DNA of 19,822 nucleotides from CAVPEW01 sp050247895 (GTDB lineage Bacteria; Actinomycetota; Acidimicrobiia; Acidimicrobiales; VFJN01): contig JBFWTJ010000023.1 in NCBI GenBank assembly GCA_050247895.1, positions 1 through 19,822 on the forward strand. The letters run 5' to 3'. Position 1 is the first letter of the stretch. The number at the start of each line of letters is the position of its first letter. The notes beneath the pieces were generated by a model. That model did no database searches. It was not told the DNA's origin and saw only the letters and a program-made list of their open reading frames with translations. The position numbers and the translations under genes are program-made. Below, piece by piece: positions 13,617 to 19,822 of this stretch.

Positions 13617-14639
13617 GTGGACACCGACGACCTCGACTACGACCTGCCCGAGCGGGCCATCGCCCAGACGCCGGCCGAGCCCCGTGACTCGGCCCGGCTG
13701 CTCGTCGACCGGGGCCCGGGCCATCCCCCCGACCACCGCCACGTGACCGACCTGCCCGACCTCGTCGGCCCGGGCGACGTCGTGGTGGTCAACACGACCC
13801 GGGTGCTGCCGGCCCGGCTCCACCTGCGCAAGGCCACCGGTGGCGTGGTCGAGGTGCTGCTGCTCGAAGCCGAAGCCGAAGCCGAAGCCGACGGTGACGG
13901 CCGCCGCTGGGTCGGACTGGTCCGTCCCGGACGCCGGGTCCCACCCGGCACCGAGCTCGTGGCCGGCGACGACCTGACCGTGGTGGTCGGCGAAGACCTC
14001 GGCGAGGGCCGCCGCCGGATCGAGGTGCGGACCGCCGGGCCGTGGCTCGACGCGCTGGAACGGCACGGCACCGTCCCGCTCCCGCCCTACGTCCACGCCG
14101 GGCTGGCCGACCCCGACCGCTACCAGACCGTGTACGCCGACCGTCCCGGCTCGGTGGCCGCGCCGACCGCGGGCCTCCACCTCACGCCGGGGGTCCTCGA
14201 CCGGATCCGGGCCCGTGGTGCACGGATCGAGCCCGTCGAGCTGGTCGTCGGCCTGGGCACGTTCCGGCCCATCGCCGCCGAGCGGGTCGCCGACCACCAC
14301 ATGCACGCCGAGCGCTACCGGGTGCCGGCCGCGACGCTCGCCGCCTGCCGGGAGGCGACCCGGGTCGTGGCCGTGGGGACGACCTCGGTCCGGGCGCTCG
14401 AGTCGGCCGCCCGCTCCGGCGAGCTCGAGGGCCGCACCGAGCTGTTCCTGTGGGGCGATGCCCGCTTCGAGCTCGTCGACGTGCTGGTGACCAACTTCCA
14501 CCTGCCCCGGTCCTCGCTGCTGGCGCTGGTCGACGCGTTCGTCGGCCCCCGCTGGCGGGACCTGTACGCCACCGCGCGCGACGCCGGCTACCGGTTCCTG
14601 TCCTTCGGTGACGCCATGGTCCTGCGAGGTGGCCGGTGA
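13617..14639 (+). CDS. queA: tRNA preQ1(34) S-adenosylmethionine ribosyltransferase-isomerase QueA
   Basis: QueA transfers the ribose of S-adenosylmethionine to preQ1 in tRNA, forming epoxyqueuosine, the step after Tgt. The 340-residue protein starts VDTDDLDYDLPERAIAQTP and carries the family blocks SVAAPTAGLHLTPGVL, VGLGTFRPI, the H-x-M-H-x-E motif in ADHHMHAERY, and VTNFHLPRSSLLALVDAFVG. At residues 84-91 a run of four Glu-Ala pairs, encoded by four GAAGCC hexamers, is inserted after the LLL strand in a region that is usually a short loop. GTG 13617 gives the expected N-terminus but lacks a Shine-Dalgarno sequence; a TGGACT 11 bases upstream could be a weak -10. The stop overlaps the tgt start (GTGA). 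Confidence 0.95.
   Translation: MDTDDLDYDLPERAIAQTPAEPRDSARLLVDRGPGHPPDHRHVTDLPDLVGPGDVVVVNTTRVLPARLHLRKATGGVVEVLLLEAEAEAEADGDGRRWVGLVRPGRRVPPGTELVAGDDLTVVVGEDLGEGRRRIEVRTAGPWLDALERHGTVPLPPYVHAGLADPDRYQTVYADRPGSVAAPTAGLHLTPGVLDRIRARGARIEPVELVVGLGTFRPIAAERVADHHMHAERYRVPAATLAACREATRVVAVGTTSVRALESAARSGELEGRTELFLWGDARFELVDVLVTNFHLPRSSLLALVDAFVGPRWRDLYATARDAGYRFLSFGDAMVLRGGR
13866..13889 (+). repeat. GAAGCC hexanucleotide repeat, four copies, inside queA
   Basis: Four perfect tandem GAAGCC units encode (Glu-Ala)4. The length is a multiple of three, so slippage by one unit would keep the frame and add or remove two residues. This run is the only obvious tandem repeat of its kind I noticed in the window. 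Confidence 0.9.
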
Positions 14640-15739
14640 CCCTGTCGATGGAGGTCGTCGCCCGTGACGGCACGGCCCGGGCCGGGATCCTCACCACGGC
14701 CCGGGGCCAGGTGCCCACGCCGTGCTTCATGCCGGTCGGCACGCGGGGCGCGGTGCGGACCCTGGCCGCCAGCGACCTGGAGGACCTGGGCGTGCGGATC
14801 CAGCTCGGCAACGCCTACCACCTGATGCTCAAGCCCGGCGCCGAGCGGATCGCCGCCCTCGGTGGCCTCCACGCCTTCGAGTCCTGGTCGGGGCACATCC
14901 TGACCGACTCCGGCGGCTACCAGGTCTTCTCCCTGCGGCCGAAGGTCGACGACGACGGCGCGACGTTCCGCTCCACCTACGACGGCAGCACCCACCGGCT
15001 CACCCCCGAGAGCGCGGTGCGGATCCAGGCGCTGCTCGGCAGCGACGTGCAGATGGTCCTCGACGTGTGCCCGCCCCTGCCCTCGCCCCCGGCCGTCCTG
15101 CGGGAGGCCGTGGAGCGCACCGCGGCGTGGGCGGTGCGGGCCCGGCGGGCCTTCGTCGAGCTCGACCGGCCCGAGCTCAGCCAGTTCGGCATCGTCCAGG
15201 GGGGTACCGACCCGGTGCTGCGCGTCGACTCGGCGCGGCGCACCCGGGAGGTCGGCTTCGACGGCTACGCCGTCGGGGGCCTGTCGGTGGGCGAGAGCAG
15301 GGAGGAGATGCTGCCCGCGCTGGCCGCGGCCCTGGGTGAGCTGCCCGACGACCAGCCCCGGTACCTGATGGGGGTGGGCGACCCGGTCGGCATGCTCGAT
15401 GCCATCGCCCTGGGCGTCGACCTGTTCGACTGCGTCCTGCCGACCCGCCACGGCCGCCACGGCACCATCCTCACCGGGCAGGGCCGCTACAACCTCAAGC
15501 GGGCCGAGAACGCCGACGACGCCACCCCGCTGGACCCCGGCTGCGGCTGCCCGGTGTGCGCCCGGTGGTCCCGGGCCTACCTGCGCCACCTGCTCGTCGT
15601 CGACGAGCCCACCGCGCCCCGGCTCTGCACCCTGCACAACACGTGGTGGACCCTGCGCCTGGTCGAGTCGGCCCGCGCCGCCGTCCAGGAGGGGACCCTG
15701 GCCGCGCTGCGGGCCCGGATCGCCGCCGCCTACCCGTGA
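14636..15739 (+). CDS. tgt: tRNA-guanine(34) transglycosylase
   Basis: Tgt exchanges guanine 34 for preQ1 in tRNAs with GUN anticodons. The 367-residue TIM-barrel protein has D91 in LTDSGGYQVFSL (general acid/base), nucleophile D265 in DLFDCVLPTRHGRHGT, and the zinc site C303-x-C305-x2-C308 with H334. FGIVQGG and VGGLSVGE build the base pocket and match bacterial enzymes. At the Asp-Glu-Cys triplet that reads the base, this protein has D143-V144-C145, so the usual Glu is Val. GTG 14636 overlaps the queA stop, with GAGGTGG at 14626-14632 as ribosome binding site. It ends convergent to the DUF255 gene with a 39-base gap that holds only a weak GCCGG/CCGGC hairpin. Confidence 0.95.
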   Translation: MTLSMEVVARDGTARAGILTTARGQVPTPCFMPVGTRGAVRTLAASDLEDLGVRIQLGNAYHLMLKPGAERIAALGGLHAFESWSGHILTDSGGYQVFSLRPKVDDDGATFRSTYDGSTHRLTPESAVRIQALLGSDVQMVLDVCPPLPSPPAVLREAVERTAAWAVRARRAFVELDRPELSQFGIVQGGTDPVLRVDSARRTREVGFDGYAVGGLSVGESREEMLPALAAALGELPDDQPRYLMGVGDPVGMLDAIALGVDLFDCVLPTRHGRHGTILTGQGRYNLKRAENADDATPLDPGCGCPVCARWSRAYLRHLLVVDEPTAPRLCTLHNTWWTLRLVESARAAVQEGTLAALRARIAAAYP

Positions 15740-15778
15740 ACCGGTGCCGGGCGGGCCGTCCGGCGTGAGGACCCGACC

Positions 15779-17770
15779 TCAGGCCCGGGCCAGCTGGGCC
15801 CGCAACGTGTCGGGATCGTGCGCCGGCAGGTCGCAGGCGAAGCCCTGGCAGACGTACGCGGCGTCGGCCACCCGCGCGTGCCACAGCGGGCTCTCGTAGC
15901 GCTCGCCCCAGGCCAGCACGGCACCGGGCCGCCAACCCTCGCGGACCACGGCCAGCAGGTCGGGCCGGTCGCCGACCACGACGACCTCGGTCGTCCCCGC
16001 GGCCAGCTCGACGGCGGCCAGCACGTGGCCGAACGCGGTCGGGCTCTGCACGGCCAGCGGTCCGACCAGGCGCACGACGTCGAGGGCCCGGTCCCGGTAG
16101 GTGGCTTCGCCGGTGAGCGCGGCCAGGCGGAGCAGGCCCACGGCGGCCAGGCCGTTGGCCCCCGGCGTGGCGTTGTCCATCAGGTCCTTGCCCCGGACGA
16201 CCAGCGCCGGCGCGTCCCGCCCGGTGGTGAACACGCCACCGTTCTCGTCATCCCAGAACAGGTCGAGGAGCGCGTCGGCCGCGGCCCGGGCCTCGTCGAT
16301 CCACCGGGCCTCTCCCGTCGCCTCGGCCAGCCGGCAGAAGGCGTCGACCAGTGCGCCGTGGTCGGCCGCGTAGGCCAGGTGCCGGGCACCGCCGTCACGC
16401 TGCCAGGACCGCAACCAGCGACCGTCCTCCCGGCGCAGGGCCGAGAGCAGGAACTCGGCGCACCCGACCGCCATGTCGATCCACCCGGGCTCGTCGCAGG
16501 CCGCGCCGGCCTCGGCCAGCGCGGCGACGGCCAGGGCGTTCCACTCGGTCAGGACCTTGTCGTCCAGGCCCGGGCGCACCCGGGTGGCCCGCCGCTCCAG
16601 CAGGCGACGGCGGGCCACCTCCACCTCGGCGTCGCGCTCGATGCGACCCGGATGGGCGAGCCGGCTCAGGATCGTGGCCCCCTCGAAGTTCCCGCCCGGC
16701 TCCACTCCGTACCAGTCGAGGGCCACCGGCGCGTCGTCGCCCAGCACGTCGCGGACCTCCTCGGGGGTCCAGACGTAGAACCGCCCCTCCACGCCCTCGC
16801 TGTCGGCGTCCTCGGCCGAGGAGAACCCGCCCTCGGGCTGGCGCAGGTCGCGGCGCAGGTACTCGACGGTCTCGGCCACGACCTGGCGGAACCGGGCCGC
16901 GCCGGTGACCTGCCAGCCGTGGAGGTAGAGGCGCAGGAGCTGGGCGTTGTCGTAGAGCATCTTCTCGAAGTGGGGCACCAGCCAGCGCCCGTCCACCGAG
17001 TAGCGGGCGAAGCCACCGCCCAGGTGGTCGTAGATGCCGCCCGCGGCCATGCGATCGAGCGCGGTGGTCGCCGCGGCGAGGGCCTCGCCGGCCCGGGGGC
17101 CGCCTCGCACGGCGGCCCGCCACAGGGCCTCCTGGGCCGCGGCCTGCGGGAACTTCGGTGCGGTGCCGAAGCCGCCCCACTCGGGGTCGTGGACCGACAG
17201 GAGCCGGCCCACCGCGTCGTCGAGGTCCCCGCCGCCGGGCACGCCGGCGCCGGGCTCGAGCGCCGCGGCGCGCCCGAGCGAGGCGGTCAGCGCCGCGGCC
17301 TGCTCCAGCAGGTCGTCGCGCCGGGTCGTCCAGAGCTCGTGGACCCGCTCGCACAGCTCGACGAAGCCGATCATCCCGCCCTGGCGGTGGCGGGGGAAGT
17401 AGGTGCCGGCGAAGAAGGGTCGCCCGTCGGGCGTGGTGAACACGGTCATGGGCCAGCCCCCGTGGCCGGTCATGGCCTGCGTGGCCTCCATGTAGACCTC
17501 GTCGACGTCGGGTCGCTCCTCCCGGTCGACCTTGACCGGCACGAAGAGCCGGTTGACCACCGCGCCGACCTCGGGGTCCTCGAAGGACTCGTGGGCCATC
17601 ACGTGGCACCAGTGGCAGGCCGAGTAGCCGATCGAGACGAGCACCGGCACGTCGCGCCGGCGGGCCTCGGCGAAGGCCTCGTCACCCCACGGGTGCCAGT
17701 CGACCGGGTTGTCGGCGTGCTGGCGGAGGTACGGGCTGGTCTGCCCGGCGAGGCGGTTGGGACCCGGCAT
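15779..17770 (-). CDS. DUF255 thioredoxin-domain protein (YyaL/SPATA20-like)
   Basis: The 663-residue protein starts MPGPNRLAGQTSPYLRQHADNPVDW, a hallmark of the family. Its first 160 or so residues form a thioredoxin-like domain with a C52-H-W-C55 motif in YSACHWCHVMAHESFEDPEV, and GGWPMTVFTTPDGRPFFAGTYFP follows. The rest is an alpha/alpha-barrel like those of N-acylglucosamine epimerases and glycosidases, with HFEKMLYDNAQL, GGFSSAEDADSEG and DDKVLTEWNAL as conserved blocks. No reaction is established for the family. The ATG overlaps the stop of the upstream menE-like gene (TGATG on the minus strand), so the two are cotranscribed. A larger open frame runs on upstream but crosses the menE gene in another frame and is a shadow. 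Confidence 0.94.
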   Translation of the reverse strand: MPGPNRLAGQTSPYLRQHADNPVDWHPWGDEAFAEARRRDVPVLVSIGYSACHWCHVMAHESFEDPEVGAVVNRLFVPVKVDREERPDVDEVYMEATQAMTGHGGWPMTVFTTPDGRPFFAGTYFPRHRQGGMIGFVELCERVHELWTTRRDDLLEQAAALTASLGRAAALEPGAGVPGGGDLDDAVGRLLSVHDPEWGGFGTAPKFPQAAAQEALWRAAVRGGPRAGEALAAATTALDRMAAGGIYDHLGGGFARYSVDGRWLVPHFEKMLYDNAQLLRLYLHGWQVTGAARFRQVVAETVEYLRRDLRQPEGGFSSAEDADSEGVEGRFYVWTPEEVRDVLGDDAPVALDWYGVEPGGNFEGATILSRLAHPGRIERDAEVEVARRRLLERRATRVRPGLDDKVLTEWNALAVAALAEAGAACDEPGWIDMAVGCAEFLLSALRREDGRWLRSWQRDGGARHLAYAADHGALVDAFCRLAEATGEARWIDEARAAADALLDLFWDDENGGVFTTGRDAPALVVRGKDLMDNATPGANGLAAVGLLRLAALTGEATYRDRALDVVRLVGPLAVQSPTAFGHVLAAVELAAGTTEVVVVGDRPDLLAVVREGWRPGAVLAWGERYESPLWHARVADAAYVCQGFACDLPAHDPDTLRAQLARA

Positions 17771-18888
17771 CACGTCACCGTACCGAGGTCCTCCCGCCGG
17801 ACCTTGCCCGAGGCCGTGCGGGGCAGCCGCGCCACCAGCTCGACGGCCCGGGGGGCGGCGTAGGCCGGCAGCTCGGCCCGGACCACCTCGCGCAGGTCCT
17901 GGAGCGTCGGCGGACGAGCCGGGTCGGAGGGGACCACGACCGCGACGACGCGCTGGCCCCACTCGGGGTCGGGCCGGCCGACCACGGCCACGTCCGCGAC
18001 GCCCGGGGCCCGGCGCAGGACCCGCTCGACCGGCGCGGGCCACACGTTCTCCCCGCCGGTCACGATCATGTCGCCCCGCCGGCCGAGGACCGTGAGGCGG
18101 CCCGAGGCCAGCTCGCCCAGGTCGCCGGTCGGGAACCAGCCGTCGGCGGTGCGGGGATCGGTGCCGTCCCGATAGGCCCGCAGGAGCATCGGGGCCCGGA
18201 CCTGCACCTCGCCGTCGTCGGCGACCCGCAGCTCCACGCCGTCCAGCGGCAGGCCGTCGTAGACGATCCCGCTGCCCGTCTCGGTCAGCCCGTAGGTGGC
18301 GATCACCCAGGGGGGCCGCTCGGCCGGCGGGGCCTGGCCGCCGAGCAGGATGCGCCGGAACGCCGCCGGGTCGATCCGGGCCAGGGCGGTGGGGACCAGC
18401 GAGGTGAGGGTGGCGCCGTCGTGGGCGGCGGCGCGCACCGCGGCGGGGTCGAAGCGGTCGTGGACCACCAGGGGCGTGCCGGTGCGCAGAGCCCGGGTGA
18501 CCACCGACAGGCCGCCGACGTGGGACAGCGGCAGGCAGCACAACCAGGTGTCGGTGGACGGGTCGACGCCGAGGCGGTCGCTGGTGGCCCGGGCCGACGC
18601 CTCGACCGCGGCGTGGGTGAGCACGACGGCCTTGGGGACCCCGGTCGTCCCCGAGGTGGCCACGACCAGGGCGTCGCCGTCCTCGACCGGCCGGCCGCCG
18701 GCGAGGGCGGTCCGCTCGCCGCCGGCGTCGAGGACCGCGGTGGGGGCCAGCGCCTCGAGCACCGCGGCCCGGGCCGGCGGGGGCAGGCGGGGGTCGAGGG
18801 GGGCCACGGCGTCGCCGCGGTCCCAGGCCCGGCGCAGGGCGTCGACGAAGGCCGGTCCCGTGACGTCGAGGGCGACGAGTTCGCGCAT
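17770..18888 (-). CDS. menE: Acyl-CoA ligase, MenE-like (o-succinylbenzoate-CoA ligase)
   Basis: This 372-residue adenylate-forming enzyme probably activates o-succinylbenzoate with ATP and CoA in menaquinone synthesis. Motifs are in order: P-loop TSGTTGVPK (78-86), CCLPLSHVGGL, ATYGLTETGSG, GWFPTGDLG, GRRGDMIVTGGENVWP, and the catalytic Lys K362 in RTASGKVRRE. The N-terminal part is short, as in mycobacterial MenE (about 360 residues). The start ATG at 18888 gives MRELVALDVTG; longer frames read into menA sequence. There is no clear ribosome binding site. MenE identity rests on length and on menA next door; another acyl substrate is possible. Divergent from menA with 28 bases between starts. 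Confidence 0.82.
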   Translation of the reverse strand: MRELVALDVTGPAFVDALRRAWDRGDAVAPLDPRLPPPARAAVLEALAPTAVLDAGGERTALAGGRPVEDGDALVVATSGTTGVPKAVVLTHAAVEASARATSDRLGVDPSTDTWLCCLPLSHVGGLSVVTRALRTGTPLVVHDRFDPAAVRAAAHDGATLTSLVPTALARIDPAAFRRILLGGQAPPAERPPWVIATYGLTETGSGIVYDGLPLDGVELRVADDGEVQVRAPMLLRAYRDGTDPRTADGWFPTGDLGELASGRLTVLGRRGDMIVTGGENVWPAPVERVLRRAPGVADVAVVGRPDPEWGQRVVAVVVPSDPARPPTLQDLREVVRAELPAYAAPRAVELVARLPRTASGKVRREDLGTVT

Positions 18889-18902
18889 GCGGGCCGCACT
18901 GT

Positions 18903-18908
18903 AGGAGG
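18903..18908 (+). promoter_or_regulatory. Strong ribosome binding site of menA
   Basis: AGGAGG, 8 bases before the menA ATG, fixes that start. It fills the middle of the 28-base gap between the divergent starts, so the promoters for both genes must lie inside the opposite coding sequences. Confidence 0.75.
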
Positions 18909-18916
18909 CTGCGCCG

Positions 18917-19810
18917 ATGTCGCTCTCCGAGGGGGTCGGACCGTGGATCGCCGGGGCTCGGCCCCGCACCCTGCCGGCGTCGGTGGTCCCGGTCCTGGTC
19001 GGCACGGCCTGCGCCGCCGGCACGGTCGACGTGGTCGCCTGGCGGGCGCTGGCCGCGGGCCTGGTGGCGCTGAGCCTGCAGGTCGCCACCAACTACGCCA
19101 ACGACTACAGCGACGGCATCCGGGGGACCGACGACCCGGGCCGGCGGGTGGGCCCCGTGCGGCTGGTGGGCTGGGGGATCAAGCCGCCCGGGGCGGTGCG
19201 TCGGGCGGCCTTCGCGGCCTTCGGCGTCGCCGGCCTGGCCGGCCTGGCGCTGGCGGTCGCGGTCGGTTGGGAGCTGCTGGTGGTCGGCGCCGCGGCCATG
19301 GCCGCGGGGTGGTTCTACACGGGCGGTTCCCACCCCTACGGCTACCTGGGGCTGGGGGAGGCGTTCGTCTTCACCTTCTTCGGCGTGGTGGCCACCGCCG
19401 GCTCGGCCTACGTCCAGGAGGGCTCGCCGAGCGGCCTGGCCCTGGCCGCGTCGGTGCCGGTGGGGTTCCTGGCCACGGCGTTGCTGGTGGTCAACAACCT
19501 GCGGGACATCCCCGGTGACACGGTGGCGGGCAAGCGGACCCTCGCGGTGCGCCTGGGTGACCCGGCGACCCGGCGGTTCTACGAGGTGCTGGTGGCCGGC
19601 GCGCTCGTGCTCGGCGTGGTGGTGGCCCTGGCTGGTGGCCGGCCGGCCGGCGCGGCGTGCGCCCTCGCCCTGCCGGTGGCGCTCGGACCGCTCGCACGGG
19701 TGCGGGCCAGGGCGGCCGGGCCGGACCTGATCCCCGTCCTGGTCGCCACCGGTCGGGTCCAGCTCGCCTTCGGGGCGCTGTTCGCCGCCGGGCTCTGGCT
19801 CGGCGCCTGA
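18917..19810 (+). CDS. menA: 1,4-dihydroxy-2-naphthoate polyprenyltransferase
   Basis: MenA attaches the polyprenyl chain to dihydroxynaphthoate in the membrane, giving demethylmenaquinone. The 297-residue UbiA-superfamily protein has two Asp-rich motifs that bind magnesium diphosphate: NYANDYSDGIRGTD (59-72, with N62, D66 and D72) and NNLRDIPGD (193-201), followed by TVAGKRTLAVRLGD. WIAGARPRTLPASVVPVLVGTA near the start is typical of MenA rather than UbiA. About eight or nine hydrophobic helices are visible. The ATG follows AGGAGG. Only 12 bases of the window remain after the stop, with nothing recognisable in them. Confidence 0.93.
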   Translation: MSLSEGVGPWIAGARPRTLPASVVPVLVGTACAAGTVDVVAWRALAAGLVALSLQVATNYANDYSDGIRGTDDPGRRVGPVRLVGWGIKPPGAVRRAAFAAFGVAGLAGLALAVAVGWELLVVGAAAMAAGWFYTGGSHPYGYLGLGEAFVFTFFGVVATAGSAYVQEGSPSGLALAASVPVGFLATALLVVNNLRDIPGDTVAGKRTLAVRLGDPATRRFYEVLVAGALVLGVVVALAGGRPAGAACALALPVALGPLARVRARAAGPDLIPVLVATGRVQLAFGALFAAGLWLGA

Positions 19811-19822
19811 GCGGGTAGATCG

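Noticed and set aside
15779..19333. A single 1184-residue minus-strand protein
   Set aside because: Only the part from 17770 down is the DUF255 protein. The upstream half lies in a different frame from the clear MenE-like gene and reads as low-complexity sequence, so there is no fusion.
1..19822. tRNA, rRNA, CRISPR, insertion sequence or phage attachment site
   Set aside because: No cloverleaf with a TTC-rich T arm, regularly spaced repeats, transposase motifs or terminal inverted repeats with target duplications were seen on reading both strands by eye.

Overview
The window is about 70% or more G+C, uses GTG starts heavily, and carries genes for phosphatidylinositol mannosides (PIMs), menaquinone and Pdx1/Pdx2-type pyridoxal phosphate. 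This points to an actinobacterium. The combination of a PIM cluster next to LemA/HtpX, pdxST-yebC-ruvCAB and queA-tgt would fit an Acidimicrobiia-like lineage, but the class is an inference.

Layout. (1) 1-1767: the 3' end of an alpha/beta hydrolase gene, then pgsA (phosphatidylinositol phosphate synthase) and a PatA-like acyltransferase. (2) 1768-2300: a cold-shock protein gene with a long leader and a strong hairpin after it. (3) 2421-4597: a TetR-type regulator divergent from a tight operon of two SnoaL/NTF2-like proteins and a RidA-like protein. This module separates pgsA-patA from the mannosyltransferase gene that usually adjoins them. (4) 4682-8428: pimA, a 15-codon micro-ORF, lemA, htpX and a membrane-anchored DUF3048 protein, nearly all overlapping or within a few bases. 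(5) 8482-11229: pdxS, pdxT, yebC and a thiol peroxidase of the Bcp/PrxQ type. (6) 11245-13534: a 15-bp perfect inverted repeat, then ruvC-ruvA-ruvB. The ruvC start lies inside a good match to the Gram-positive LexA (SOS) box and just downstream of a leaderless-type -10. (7) 13617-15739: queA-tgt for queuosine tRNA modification. (8) 15779-19810: on the minus strand a MenE-like acyl-CoA ligase followed by a DUF255/YyaL thioredoxin-domain protein, and divergently on the plus strand menA.

How it fits together. PgsA makes PI phosphate, PimA adds the first mannose to PI, and the PatA-like enzyme acylates the mannose, giving anchored PIMs of the cell envelope. LemA, HtpX and the DUF3048 protein are probably envelope-associated as well. 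PdxS and PdxT form the PLP synthase. RuvABC resolves Holliday junctions. QueA and Tgt act at the late and middle steps of queuosine synthesis. MenE and MenA act in menaquinone synthesis.

Most of the window is conserved housekeeping sequence. The parts that deserve a closer look are the TetR/SnoaL/SnoaL/RidA module with its palindromic divergent promoter region, the candidate SOS box on ruvC, coupled micro-ORFs on either side of pimA, the long csp leader, a hexanucleotide repeat inside queA, and a non-consensus active-site neighbour in Tgt. I saw no tRNA, rRNA, CRISPR array, insertion sequence or attachment site.
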